From the NCBI RefSeq assembly GCF_002975275.1, contig NZ_PCOQ01000001.1, forward strand, positions 682,001-746,000: DNA of 64,000 bases, in the 5' to 3' direction. Below the pieces are notes generated by a model. The model saw nothing but the letters and a program-made list of their open reading frames with translations, was not told where the DNA came from and ran no database searches. The DNA is from Achromobacter sp. MYb9 (GTDB lineage: Bacteria > Pseudomonadota > Gammaproteobacteria > Burkholderiales > Burkholderiaceae_B). This document shows, in pieces, positions 9,172 to 19,409 of this stretch (position 1 is its first letter; the number at the start of each line of letters is the position of its first letter). Both the position numbers and the translations under genes were made by a program.

Positions 9172-9500
9172 AACGACCTCCATTGCAAGAATGGGGAGCG
9201 TGATCGCGAGTACGCGTGCACACCCGCGCGGCGCATGACGGGCGGGCACAAGACGTGCACGAACGCAGGCGCTGCGACAAGCGGCGGTTCTGGCGGTTTA
9301 CGTTGGGGAGATTCCCGGCAAGCCGAAGGCCTGCGCTATTGCCTGGGTAGAGACCCAAGGCTTGGGATACGCCGCAACCTGCATGACAGGATGCGGCAGA
9401 TGGAGTTCTGCGTGTTTCCTGTCAGACAGCGAGGTCGATGCAAGATCGACTACTTTCGCCGGAATCGGTATTCACGAAGACTGCTCCTGGGATGGATAAC
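9172..9500 (-). promoter_or_regulatory. Structured 5' leader of the mgtA-locus transcript
   Basis: About 330 bases from the predicted start of transcription to the ACT-like gene, with no long ORF. On the minus strand it holds a hairpin CGCATCCTG-tcatg-CAGGTTGCG (plus 9380-9402, one mismatch), the palindrome CCCAAGCCTTGGG (plus 9354-9366), and a 17-codon ORF with its own ribosome site. This is far longer and more structured than other gaps in the window. No known riboswitch class is recognised. Confidence 0.4.
9422..9475 (-). CDS. Possible 17-codon leader ORF at the head of the mgtA-locus leader
   Basis: A GTG-initiated ORF reading (M)NTDSGESSRSCIDLAV, with CAGGAG 8-9 bases upstream. It starts about 25 bases after the predicted transcription start and stops just before a hairpin-rich stretch. 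Position and ribosome site resemble an attenuator leader ORF. The peptide has no proline or repeated-codon run, so what it could sense is unclear. Confidence 0.3.
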   Translation of the reverse strand: MNTDSGESSRSCIDLAV

Positions 9501-9506
9501 AGCGGA

Positions 9507-9535
9507 AGTTTACGCGGGTTTCCACTGATGGACAA
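9507..9535 (-). promoter_or_regulatory. Predicted sigma70 promoter for the ACT-like gene/mgtA locus
   Basis: On the minus strand TTGTCC (plus 9530-9535), a 17-base spacer and TAAACT (plus 9507-9512) form a good -35/-10 pair. It points at the leader and lies just past the terminator of the exchanger gene. Confidence 0.5.
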
Positions 9536-9569
9536 GGTTTATGCGGCGAAAAGGCGCGGATAACGGGCA

Positions 9570-9610
9570 AAAAAATGCAAAAGCGGCGCAAGCTTCGCAA
9601 AGCCTGCGCC
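9570..9610 (-). terminator. Rho-independent terminator of the cation exchanger gene
   Basis: The minus strand has a GGCGCAGGC...GCTTGCGCC stem (plus 9585-9610) followed by a T-rich run (CTTTTGCATTTTTTT), 22 bases after the exchanger stop codon. Confidence 0.75.
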
Positions 9611-9632
9611 GAGAGCGCCATCCCGCCCGGGA

Positions 9633-10637
9633 TCAGGCGTAGAAATGCCACCCCAGATACGCCGCGAACAGGGCATAGAAGCCGCCCACCGCCGACAGCG
9701 CCGGCACGCTCATCTCCGACCGGCGAAAGCGCAGCCACAGCAGCCCGATCGACAGCATCGTGAACAGCCCCGCGGCCAGCAAAGGGGCGTCCAGCAGCCA
9801 CGGCGTCATGAAGATGCCCAACGCGCTGGGGATGGTGGCCTGGATCATCATCGCGCCCGAAATGTTGGCCAGCGCCAGGCGTTCCTTGCCCTGGCGCACC
9901 CAGATCAGCGCGTTCATGATTTCAGGCAGTTCGGTGGCCACCGGGGCCAGCAGCAAGGCGGCCACATGGGGCGACGCGCCCATGAATATGCCCAGCGCTT
10001 CGATCTGGTTCACGAACACGTGCGAAGCGCCCGCGATGACCACCAGGGCCAGGATCGTCTGCGACGCCGCCCAGAACATGGTGGGGTCTTCGTCACGGGG
10101 GCGCAGCTTCAGCGGTTCCAGATCTTCGCTGTCGGTGCGTTCCTCGTCGTGGCTCAGTTCGCGCTTGATGTACAGGCCGTAAGTGGCCAGGAACAGGATG
10201 CCCAGCCAGGGCTTCCATGCGAAGGCCAGCAGGCCCAAGCCCACCTTGAAGAGGAAGATGCCCATGAACCAGGCCTGGTCGCGGGCCAGCCGGCGCTGGT
10301 CCGCGTTGATACAGTTGGCTTGCGCGGGCTGGCCCCGGCGCGCGCGCCACAGGGCAATGCCCACGACGGCGTACGCCAGCGTCGCCAGCACCAGCGGACC
10401 GCCCATGGCGGCGCCGACGCCGATGTCTTTCTGTTCCGGGGTGTCGCCAAACACCACCGCCATGAACGTGACCGCGCTTTCCGGCAGCGCCGTGCCGAAC
10501 GCGGCCAGCACGGTGCCGGTCGCGGTCGCGCCCAAATGGAAGCGATGTCCGACCCATTCGACGCCGTTGACGAAGAACTCGCAGGCGAAGTAGATCACTG
10601 CCGCGGACAGGAAAAACAGAAACAGGGTGAGCAACAT
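9633..10637 (-). CDS. CaCA-family cation/proton or cation/sodium exchanger, under an Mn riboswitch
   Basis: A 334-residue inner-membrane exchanger of the calcium/cation antiporter (CaCA) superfamily. The two inverted alpha repeats are visible: GATATGTVLAAFGTALPESAVT near residues 36-57 and the SPHVAALLLAPVATELPEIMNALIW region in the second half. Both keep the acidic residue in the LPE core that binds the ion. A hydrophilic acidic loop (SHDEERTDSEDLEPLKLRPRDED) separates the halves. There are about ten membrane segments. The ATG at 10637 has only a weak Shine-Dalgarno. The leader contains a yybP-ykoY element, so the transported ion may be Mn2+ (efflux) rather than Ca2+; that is inference from the regulation. 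Confidence 0.85.
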   Translation of the reverse strand: MLLTLFLFFLSAAVIYFACEFFVNGVEWVGHRFHLGATATGTVLAAFGTALPESAVTFMAVVFGDTPEQKDIGVGAAMGGPLVLATLAYAVVGIALWRARRGQPAQANCINADQRRLARDQAWFMGIFLFKVGLGLLAFAWKPWLGILFLATYGLYIKRELSHDEERTDSEDLEPLKLRPRDEDPTMFWAASQTILALVVIAGASHVFVNQIEALGIFMGASPHVAALLLAPVATELPEIMNALIWVRQGKERLALANISGAMMIQATIPSALGIFMTPWLLDAPLLAAGLFTMLSIGLLWLRFRRSEMSVPALSAVGGFYALFAAYLGWHFYA

Positions 10638-10710
10638 ATGAACGCAGCCGGACGAGCAGAAACCAATGGCGCGACGCAGCGGCTCGCCCGGCTAGGGTGA
10701 ACGCAACGCG

Positions 10711-10866
10711 GCCAAAGGTCTCGCCTGGCTGATCCATGCGGCGGGCGGGCCGCTTGCATGGAAACCGTTAGCGCCATGGGGTTCCAGCAACCGCTACGCG
10801 GCCCTGAACCACCAAGTCTGTTGACGCTAACTCCTTTGGGGGCAAAGGATGGCTACTCCCCAATGA
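10711..10866 (-). ncRNA. yybP-ykoY (manganese) riboswitch
   Basis: The minus strand shows the class hallmarks in order. The L1 sequence GGGGAGTAGCC is at plus 10851-10861, GCGTCAACAGAC at 10816-10827, a central variable hairpin follows (GGCCGCGTAGCGGTTGC region), and the 3' segment GGCGAGACCTTTGGC is at 10711-10725. In known members the L1 and L3 loops dock to bind Mn2+ and switch on exporters such as MntP or Alx. It lies about 75 bases ahead of the CaCA exchanger start. The ends of the P1 stem are approximate. Confidence 0.85.
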
Positions 10867-11015
10867 CAGAGCGGCGATTGTAGCAGCGTGCTCCTGACGG
10901 TCCAGCGAATCCCGCGCGGGCGCCGCGGGAACCGCATGCGCTGTTGTTTGCACGCGATAGCGGGGTAAAGTAAGCCGCATTCCCACCTTTCGCGGGGTTC
11001 GCGCCCCTGCCTGCC

Positions 11016-12359
11016 ATGAGCCTGCCTCCCGCCGACATCGCCCCCTTCGCCGCTCGGCGCCAACGCCTGATGGAGCAGATGCGCGCCGACGGCGGCGGCA
11101 TCGCCATCCTGGCGACCGCGCCCGAAGCGATCCGCAACCGGGACGCCGAATACCCCTATCGCCACGACAGCGATTTCTTCTACCTCACCGGGTTCACCGA
11201 ACCCGGGGCGTGGCTGGTACTGATCGCGGGGGCCACCGACCGCGCCGTGCTGTTTTGCCGCCCGCGACATGTCGAACACGAGATCTGGGAAGGCAAGCGC
11301 TTCGGCCCCGAAGCCGCCGCGGCCTATTTCGGCTTCGATGACGCCCACGAACTCGACGCACTGGACGAGCTGGTACCCAAGCTGATGCTGGACCATCCCA
11401 CCCTTTACGCGCCGCTGGCCGGCGACAAGCGCGGTGACGGGCGCCTGCACCGCTGGCTGGCCGCGGCCCGCGAGGCCAGCCGCGCCGGCCATGCGCCGCC
11501 TTCGCGCCAGCAGGACATCCGCCCGCTGCTCGCCGACATGCGGTTGATCAAGGACCCGGCCGAAATCGCCGCGATGCGGCGCGCGGCCAAGATCTCGGCC
11601 GGCGCCCATGCGCGCGCCATGCGGGCCGCGCGCGCCGGCATGCGCGAGTACGAACTGGAAGCCGAACTGCTGTATGAATTCCGCCGCCACGGCGCCCAGG
11701 CCGTCGCCTACAACAGCATCGTCGCCGCCGGCGCCAACGCCTGCGTGCTGCATTACCCGGCGGGTGAAGCCGTATTGCGCGACGGCGACCTGGTGCTGAT
11801 CGACGCGGGCTGCGAGGTCGACAGCTACGCCAGCGACATCACCCGCACCTTTCCGGTAAACGGCCGCTATAGCGGCCCGCAGCGCGCGCTGTACGACCTG
11901 ACCGTGGCGGCGCAGGAAGCCGCGGCCCAGGCCACTGCCCCCGGCCGTACCTTCAACGACGGCCATGACGCCGCGTTGCGTGTGCTGGCGCAGGGCATGC
12001 TGGACCTGAAGCTATTGAAGGGTTCGCTGGATGGCGTGCTGGAATCCGGCGACTACAGCCGTTTCTACATGCACCGCACCGGCCACTGGCTGGGCCTGGA
12101 CGTCCATGACGTGGGCGACTACCGCCAACCCGGCCCGGCCCAGGGCGCTGACCGGCCCTGGCGCAAACTCGAGCGCGGCATGATGCTGACCATCGAGCCG
12201 GGCATCTACGTGCGGCCGGCCGACGACGTGCCGGAAAGTTACTGGAATATCGGCATCCGCACGGAGGACGATGCGCTGGTCACGGACGAAGGCTGCGAAC
12301 TGATCACGCGCGGCGTACCGGTACAGGCCAGCGAGATCGAAGCGTTGATGCGCGAATAG
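11016..12359 (+). CDS. pepP: Xaa-Pro aminopeptidase
   Basis: A cytosolic aminopeptidase P that removes the N-terminal residue before proline, important for recycling of Pro-peptides. It has 447 residues. The N-terminal domain contains the family block YPYRHDSDFFYLTGF (residues about 47-61). The C-terminal pita-bread domain has the metal ligands in LIDAGCEVDSYASDITRTFPVNG (two Asp), MHRTGHWLGLDVHDVG (His), MLTIEPGIY (Glu) and GIRTEDDALVT (Glu). This is a dinuclear Mn site. The start has the family's usual short lead-in. It converges on the TM2-like gene 6 bases downstream. Confidence 0.93.
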   Translation: MSLPPADIAPFAARRQRLMEQMRADGGGIAILATAPEAIRNRDAEYPYRHDSDFFYLTGFTEPGAWLVLIAGATDRAVLFCRPRHVEHEIWEGKRFGPEAAAAYFGFDDAHELDALDELVPKLMLDHPTLYAPLAGDKRGDGRLHRWLAAAREASRAGHAPPSRQQDIRPLLADMRLIKDPAEIAAMRRAAKISAGAHARAMRAARAGMREYELEAELLYEFRRHGAQAVAYNSIVAAGANACVLHYPAGEAVLRDGDLVLIDAGCEVDSYASDITRTFPVNGRYSGPQRALYDLTVAAQEAAAQATAPGRTFNDGHDAALRVLAQGMLDLKLLKGSLDGVLESGDYSRFYMHRTGHWLGLDVHDVGDYRQPGPAQGADRPWRKLERGMMLTIEPGIYVRPADDVPESYWNIGIRTEDDALVTDEGCELITRGVPVQASEIEALMRE

Positions 12360-12365
12360 CCGGCC

Positions 12366-12830
12366 CTACAGGACCAGCCCGTCCAGCCAGCCCATCGCCA
12401 CCCAGACGTAGACCACCACCATGGCGATGGCGAACATCGAGACGATGGCGCCCACCAGACACGCCAGGATGGCGACCAGCACGGGCCCCCATCCGGTTGA
12501 CGAGAGGCGGCCCAGCCCCGGGTTATAGAGACGGTCGAATTTTTCGTCCGGCATCAGCGAGAACACCGCGCTTTCAATAAACCCGTCAATCATCGGGATG
12601 AAGACCAGGAAGAACGCGGGGTTGTCGTACCAGACGGGATAGAAGCGGAACGCGCAGAACAGGCAGACCAGCGACAGCGTGGTGACCAGCCAGGCGTGGC
12701 GCCGGCCCAGATACCACCAATGGGCGCCAAACGCCCCGAACAGGCAGGCCAGCAGCCCCACGGCGACTTTGCCGCGCGGGCGGCGCGAGGATACGGCGGA
12801 CAGCGGAGGGGAAACCTGAACCTGCGTCAT
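12366..12830 (-). CDS. TM2-like small membrane protein, unknown function
   Basis: A 154-residue protein with a polar N-terminus (RRPRGK) and then a glycine-rich pair of membrane segments (KVAVGLLACLFGAFGAHWWYLGR). This resembles the TM2 domain layout, where a hairpin is joined by a GxxGxHxFYLG-like turn. Further hydrophobic segments are HAWLVTTLSLVCLFCAF, NPAFFLVFIPMIDGFIESAVF and GPVLVAILACLVGAIVSMFAIAMVVVYVWVAMGWL. The ATG at 12830 is preferred to the TTG at 12839. It is divergent from the UbiH-type gene. No enzymatic motif is seen. Confidence 0.7.
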   Translation of the reverse strand: MTQVQVSPPLSAVSSRRPRGKVAVGLLACLFGAFGAHWWYLGRRHAWLVTTLSLVCLFCAFRFYPVWYDNPAFFLVFIPMIDGFIESAVFSLMPDEKFDRLYNPGLGRLSSTGWGPVLVAILACLVGAIVSMFAIAMVVVYVWVAMGWLDGLVL

Positions 12831-12909
12831 ATCGATCAACCGGGAAGGTGGGCCGCGCGACCCGCCGCGTCGGCTGTCCCGGATTGTAGTGGACGGTTAA
12901 AATCGGGAC

Positions 12910-14079
12910 ATGACTGCATCTGCCTTCGACATAGCGATTCTTGGCGCCGGCCCCGTGGGCCGCGTGCTGGCCCTGATGCTCGCGCGCGTGGCGCCGGACC
13001 CGGCCCGCATCGCCCTGCTTGCGGGCGCGGCGCCCGCGCCGGCCATGCCCGCCGCGGCCGTGCCCGCCGCCGACCCCCGCGTGCTGGCCATGAACCATGG
13101 CAGCCGCGTGCTGCTGGAATCGCTGCATGCGTGGCCCGAGCGGTCGGCCGACATCCGCAACATCCATGTCTCGCAGCGCGGGCGGCTAGGCCGCACCGTG
13201 ATCCAGAACACCGACTTCGGCGTGCCGCAGCTGGGCAGCGTGGTCGCCTATTCCGGGCTGCATGCCAAGCTGGACGAGTGCGTGGCCGCCAGCGGCGTCA
13301 CCGTCCTGACCGGCCCCGCCGCGCAGGTGGGCAGCCAGGACGCGGACGGGGTGCGCATCATGCAAGGCGGCGAGACGCTGCGATGCCAGGTGGCCGTGCA
13401 GTCCGATGGCGCGGGCGCGACCGACCTGCGCCGCGACTACGGCCAACACGCCGTGCTGACGACCGCGCACGCCACCTTGCCGCGTCGCGGCTGGGCCTGG
13501 GAACGCTTCACCGCCGAAGGGCCGTTGGCGCTGCTGCCTCACCCGCAGACGCCGGACGCGTACTCCGTCGTGTGGTGCAGCGCCCCGGACCGCGCCGCCG
13601 AACTGGCCGCGCTGGACAATGCGGCGTTCTCGAAAGCGCTGTCGGCGGCTTTTGGCGATCGCCTGGGCCGGCTGTCCAGCCAGGCCCCGCGCCATGTCTT
13701 TCCCCTGGCGCTGGCTGCCCGGCGGGCGCAAGTGCAAGGCCGCGTGGCCGCCATCGGCAATGCCGCGCAGACGCTGCACCCCGTCGCGGGTCAGGGCCTG
13801 AACCTGGGGCTGCGCGACGCCGCCCGGCTGGCCCAGGCGCTGGCCGGGTGGCTCGCTCGCCCCGAGGCCAGCCCCACCGCCCTGCTGGCCGAATTCGCGC
13901 AGGCACGCCAGGTCGACCGCGTCATCACCGCCGGCCTGACCGACCTGATGCCCCGGGTGTTCGCCACCGGCCTGGCGCCGGTCGAACACGCCTGCGGCCT
14001 GGCCTTGCTGGGGATGGACCTTGCTTCGCCGCTGCGCGCGCCGCTGGCCCAACACCTGCTGCAGGGTTTCCGCGCCTGA
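12910..14079 (+). CDS. UbiH/UbiF-family FAD-dependent ubiquinone-ring hydroxylase
   Basis: A 389-residue flavoprotein monooxygenase of the Ubi hydroxylase family, probably hydroxylating a polyprenyl-phenol intermediate of ubiquinone synthesis at the inner face of the membrane. The dinucleotide motif is FDIAILGAGPVGRVLALMLAR. The second family motif HPVAGQGLNLGLRDAARLAQAL sits at about residues 293-315, and VQSDGAGATDLRR fills the DG-type region, here as SDGAG. The last 60 residues have the Ubi-type helical tail. Which ring position (UbiH, UbiF or UbiI role) cannot be told from sequence, so no symbol is given. Its neighbour downstream is dusB, with about 116 bases between. Confidence 0.85.
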   Translation: MTASAFDIAILGAGPVGRVLALMLARVAPDPARIALLAGAAPAPAMPAAAVPAADPRVLAMNHGSRVLLESLHAWPERSADIRNIHVSQRGRLGRTVIQNTDFGVPQLGSVVAYSGLHAKLDECVAASGVTVLTGPAAQVGSQDADGVRIMQGGETLRCQVAVQSDGAGATDLRRDYGQHAVLTTAHATLPRRGWAWERFTAEGPLALLPHPQTPDAYSVVWCSAPDRAAELAALDNAAFSKALSAAFGDRLGRLSSQAPRHVFPLALAARRAQVQGRVAAIGNAAQTLHPVAGQGLNLGLRDAARLAQALAGWLARPEASPTALLAEFAQARQVDRVITAGLTDLMPRVFATGLAPVEHACGLALLGMDLASPLRAPLAQHLLQGFRA

Positions 14080-14195
14080 TTCCGCGGCGTTCCGTCCCCA
14101 CCGTGGGGACGGAATCGCGGGCTTTCGCCTTCGTTTGTTACCAAGCTGTTGCCAGCCGAAAACGGGGGTTCGATCGAGCCGGTTAAAATGTGACC

Positions 14196-15221
14196 ATGCG
14201 CATAGGCCAATGGACCCTTCCCAACAATGTTCTTGTCGCGCCCATGGCGGGCGTGACGGACCGCCCTTTCCGGCAACTTTGCAAGAAGTTGGGCGCGGGC
14301 TATGCCGTGTCGGAAATGGCTGCCAGCAACCCCAAGCTGTGGGATAGCGTCAAAACGTCCCGCCGTCTGAACCACGACGGCGAGATCGCCCCCATTTCCG
14401 TGCAGATCGCCGGCGCCGACCCGGCCATGATGGCCGAAGCGGCGGTGTTCAACGCCGGCAAGGGCGCCCGGATCATCGACATCAACATGGGATGCCCGGT
14501 GAAAAAGGTCTGCAACGTGGCCTCGGGATCCGCGCTGCTGCGCCATGAAGACCTGATCGCCCGCATCCTGGACGCCGTCGTGTCCGCCTGCGCGCCACTG
14601 GGCGTGCCGGTCACGCTGAAGACCCGCACCGGCTGGGACCGCGATAGCCGCAACGCCTTGCGCGTGGCCAAACTGGCTGAAAATGCCGGCATCTCGGCCT
14701 TGACCCTGCACGGCCGCACGCGCGCCGACCTCTATACGGGCGAGGCGGAATATGACACTATCCGCGCCGTCAAGGCCGAGCTGACCATTCCCGTGATCGC
14801 AAACGGGGATATCGACTCACCTGAAAAAGCCAGGCGCGTCCTGGATTACACTGGCGCCGACGCGGTCATGATTGGTCGGGCGGCACAAGGCCGTCCCTGG
14901 ATCTTCCGCGAAATCGATCACTATTTGCGCACGGGCGAAACACTGGCCCCTCCCTCCTATGGGGAAATGCGCGAGCTGCTGCTCGAACATCTCGACGACC
15001 ATTACCGGTTCTATGGCGAGCACACCGGCGTACGCACGGCGCGCAAGCATATCGGCTGGTATCTGGACGGCCTGCCGGGCGCGGATTCGTTCTGTGCCCG
15101 CATGAACCTGATCGACAACACCCGCGACCAGTGGCGGGCGGTGTCTGATTGGTTCGACATCATCTCGCGCGACGGCGAGCCCCACCCGGCGCCGGTCGCA
15201 GAAGCCCTGCTGGCGGCATGA
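14196..15221 (+). CDS. dusB: tRNA-dihydrouridine synthase B
   Basis: An FMN enzyme reducing uridines in the tRNA D-loop using NADPH. It has 341 residues. Motifs are LVAPMAGVTDRPFR (FMN phosphate and start of the TIM barrel), INMGCPVKKVCNVASGSALLR with the catalytic Cys, TLKTRTGWD, LTLHGRTRADLYTGEAEYD, IPVIANGDIDSPEKA and MIGRAAQGRPWIFREI. The ATG at 14196 (MRIGQWTLPNN) fits the family; a GTG two codons earlier is possible. It starts the conserved dusB-fis pair, with fis 36 bases downstream. Confidence 0.94.
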   Translation: MRIGQWTLPNNVLVAPMAGVTDRPFRQLCKKLGAGYAVSEMAASNPKLWDSVKTSRRLNHDGEIAPISVQIAGADPAMMAEAAVFNAGKGARIIDINMGCPVKKVCNVASGSALLRHEDLIARILDAVVSACAPLGVPVTLKTRTGWDRDSRNALRVAKLAENAGISALTLHGRTRADLYTGEAEYDTIRAVKAELTIPVIANGDIDSPEKARRVLDYTGADAVMIGRAAQGRPWIFREIDHYLRTGETLAPPSYGEMRELLLEHLDDHYRFYGEHTGVRTARKHIGWYLDGLPGADSFCARMNLIDNTRDQWRAVSDWFDIISRDGEPHPAPVAEALLAA

Positions 15222-15257
15222 CCGCCTCAACACCAACATAAAAATATCTGTACTCAA

Positions 15258-15497
15258 ATGAGCAAGAAAGATGTCCTGGAAGAATGCGTGCGCGCCAGCC
15301 TTGAGCGCTATTTCGAAGACTTGGGTGAATCCGAGCCCCACGATATGTGGGACATGGTGATGCGCTGCGTCGAGCGCCCGGTGCTTGAAGTGGCGCTGGA
15401 GCGTTCGGGCGGCAACCAGTCGCGGGCATCCGAAATGCTGGGCATCACCCGCAACACCTTGCGCAAGAAGTTGCTGGCGCACAATATCCAGGTATAG
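15258..15497 (+). CDS. fis: Fis-family nucleoid/transcription factor
   Basis: A 79-residue DNA-bending protein. The C-terminal helix-turn-helix VLEVALERSGGNQSRASEMLGITRNTLRKKL is the Fis/NtrC C-terminal signature; the N-terminal part forms the dimer helices. It is probably co-transcribed with dusB, as in many proteobacteria, where dusB-fis is expressed in early growth. It is shorter than E. coli Fis (98 residues), as usual in betaproteobacteria. Confidence 0.92.
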   Translation: MSKKDVLEECVRASLERYFEDLGESEPHDMWDMVMRCVERPVLEVALERSGGNQSRASEMLGITRNTLRKKLLAHNIQV

Positions 15498-15600
15498 CTT
15501 TTCCGCGTGGGCGGCCCCTGTCGGGCGCCGTCCTCCCCTTCGCAGATTTCCCATCCCGACCTGAACGAGAAAGGCGCCCCGCCCGACTCCCGTCCCCACC

Positions 15601-17189
<1,589 letters not shown>

Positions 17190-17190
<1 letters not shown>

Positions 17191-17738
17191 TGCGCGTCCT
17201 CGGCATCGATCCCGGCTTGCGCCGCACCGGTTTCGGTGTGATCGATGCCGAAGGCTCGCGGCTGCGTTACGTGGCCAGCGGGACCATCGTGGTCCCGCCG
17301 GCGCTGACGCTGTCCGAACGCCTGAAAGTCATCCTGGACAATCTGCGCCAGGTGGCGCGCGACACGCAACCCGACGTGGCCGCGCTTGAAATCGTCTTCA
17401 TGAATACCAATCCGGCGTCCACCCTGCTGCTGGGCCAGGCCCGGGGCGCCGCGCTGTGCGCGCTGGCCGACAGTTCGCTGGCCGTGCACGAGTACACCGC
17501 GCTGCAGATCAAGAAAGCCGTGGTGGGCACCGGGCGCGCCGCCAAGGAGCAGGTGCAGATGATGGTGCAGCACCTGCTGGCACTGGACGGCACGCCCGCG
17601 CCCGACTCCGCCGACGCGCTGGCCTGCGCCATTTGCCACGCCCACGTCGGCCCGTTGCAGGACAAGCTGGAACGCCTGGGCACGTCGCTGCGCATGAGCG
17701 GCAAGACACGCATCCGCAACGGCCGGCTGATCGGCTGA
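17190..17738 (+). CDS. ruvC: Holliday junction resolvase RuvC
   Basis: A dimeric endonuclease cutting Holliday junctions with RuvAB. It has 182 residues. The acidic catalytic residues are visible: Asp7 in [14 protein letters not shown], Glu in ALEIVFMN, and two Asp in [16 protein letters not shown]. The basic tail [15 protein letters not shown] is ordinary. Its start overlaps the purH stop by one base. ruvA follows after 86 bases, but ruvB is displaced about 2 kb downstream on the other strand. Confidence 0.96.
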
Positions 17739-17824
17739 ACGTGCCTTGGCGCGTATAGAATGCCCGCATTCGCCGCGCATTCCGCGCGCCTCTTCTGCCC
17801 TTCCCTTACCAGGCCATCATCACC

Positions 17825-18397
17825 ATGATCGGACGCATCACCGGAACCCTGATCGAAAAACTGCCCCCGACCATCTGCGTGGACGTGGGCGGACTGGGCT
17901 ATGACATCGACGTATCCATGAGCACGCTGTACGCGTTGCCGGAGACCGGCGCGCGCGTCACGCTGTACACGCACCTGACGGTGCGCGAGGATGCGCACAT
18001 CCTGTATGGCTTTGGCACGGCCAGCGAGCGCAGCGCTTTTCGCGAACTGATCAAGGTCAGCGGCATTGGCGCGCGCACCGCGCTGTCGGTGCTGTCGGGC
18101 ATGTCGGTGGCGGATCTGGCCCAGGCGATCACCTTGCAGGAATCGGGCCGCCTGACGCGTGTGCCCGGCATCGGCAAGAAGACGGCTGAACGCCTGTTGC
18201 TGGAAATGCGCGGCAAGCTGGGCGCGGACATCGGCGCGACTTCGCATGCCACGCCCGACAACCAATCGGACATCCTCAACGCGCTGCTGGCGCTGGGATA
18301 TTCGGAAAAGGAATCGCTGTCGGCGTTGAAGACGTTGCCGGAGGGGGTCGGCGTGTCGGATGGGATCAAGCAGGCGCTGAAGGCCCTGGCCCGCTGA
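17825..18397 (+). CDS. ruvA: Holliday junction branch-migration subunit RuvA
   Basis: A tetrameric DNA-binding partner of the RuvB motor. It has 190 residues. The N-terminal OB domain is [31 protein letters not shown]. The helix-hairpin-helix repeats are in the [19 protein letters not shown] and [19 protein letters not shown] segments. The C-terminal UBA-like domain is [24 protein letters not shown]. The stop abuts the stop of the convergent epimerase gene. Confidence 0.96.
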   Translation: MIGRITGTLIEKLPPTICVDVGGLGYDIDVSMSTLYALPETGARVTLYTHLTVREDAHILYGFGTASERSAFRELIKVSGIGARTALSVLSGMSVADLAQAITLQESGRLTRVPGIGKKTAERLLLEMRGKLGADIGATSHATPDNQSDILNALLALGYSEKESLSALKTLPEGVGVSDGIKQALKALAR

Positions 18398-19306
18398 TCA
18401 CAGGTAGCGGGGCGCGACGGCCTCCAGGCCGGTCGGCACGACGTGCAGTTCCGGCGCGATGGGGCCCGTACAGATGTTGTCGCGGCGCAGGGAATCCAGG
18501 TTGTCGCGCGACATCAGGGGCTTGCCCGACAGGCATTCGAACAACCGGGCCTGCAGGCGGCCCAGCCCCATCGGCACGCTGATCACCGGCCGCGGATGGC
18601 CGCTCCAGGCGGCGCACAACCGCGCGATTTCGCCCAACGTATAGATTTGCGGCCCGCCTAATTCATACGTCTTGCCGCAGGTGTGCGTATCGCCCAAGGC
18701 GGACACCATCGCTTCGACCACATCGCCCACATACACCGGTTGCATGCGCACATGCGCACCCGCCAGCGGCAGCACGGGCAGCCAGCGCGCCAGCTGGGCG
18801 AACATATTGGTGAACTGGTCGTCCGGGCCGAATAGGACCGACGGACGGAAGATGGTCCAGCCGCCTTCCGACGCGGCCTGGAACTCGTGCTTGATGGCGG
18901 CTTCGCCGTCGCCCTTGGAGCGCTGATACATGCTGTCGCCCTGGGAATCGGCGCCCAGCGCGCTGACGTGCAGCAGGCGATGGACGCCCTGGCGCCGGCA
19001 AGCCTGCGCAATACGCTGCGGCAACAGGACGTGAGCCCGCGCGAAATCAGACCCGTACGGCTGGCCGGAATTGCCGTGCAGGATGCCCACCAGGTTCACG
19101 ACGGCATCGCATCCGCGCACCAGGCCATCCAGCGAGGCGTCATCGTGTATGTCGGTCTGGACGAGCGTGACGGTGGGAAAGACTTGCAGTTCGCTGCCCC
19201 GCGCCAGCAAACGCGTGGGCACAATCATCTGATGCAGGCTGCCGGACAGCCTGGCAATCAGGTGACGGCCGATGAAACCGGTGCCGCCGATGACAAGGAT
19301 ACGCAT
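18398..19306 (-). CDS. Complex I NDUFA9-like NAD(P)-binding epimerase-family protein
   Basis: A 302-residue extended (atypical) SDR. The dinucleotide motif MRILVIGGTGFIGRHLIARL is at the N-terminus. The active-site region reads LLHVSALGADSQGDSMYQRSKGDGE, giving Ser, a Tyr (MYQRSK, YxxxK) and Lys. FRPSVLFGPDDQFTNMFAQL and PVYVGDVVEAMVSAL are typical of NDUFA9/YcfH-type members (complex I subunit family). The role in bacteria is not defined; it may be quinone- or membrane-associated. It may share a transcript with the dehydratase gene upstream. Confidence 0.8.
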   Translation of the reverse strand: MRILVIGGTGFIGRHLIARLSGSLHQMIVPTRLLARGSELQVFPTVTLVQTDIHDDASLDGLVRGCDAVVNLVGILHGNSGQPYGSDFARAHVLLPQRIAQACRRQGVHRLLHVSALGADSQGDSMYQRSKGDGEAAIKHEFQAASEGGWTIFRPSVLFGPDDQFTNMFAQLARWLPVLPLAGAHVRMQPVYVGDVVEAMVSALGDTHTCGKTYELGGPQIYTLGEIARLCAAWSGHPRPVISVPMGLGRLQARLFECLSGKPLMSRDNLDSLRRDNICTGPIAPELHVVPTGLEAVAPRYL

Positions 19307-19409
19307 GCCGCAGCCTCCTGTTCGTCAGGATCGAGTCCCGATTCTGCCCTGCGCAGGCTGCAACCGCAAGCACGCATCGGCGGTCCGGCGCCCGGACCGC
19401 CCGCGAAGA

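Noticed and set aside
9507-9523. PhoP-box-like half-sites (AGTTTA, GGTTTC) near the mgtA-locus promoter
   Set aside because: Spacing is 4 rather than 5 bases and the second hexamer differs; not enough to claim PhoP control.
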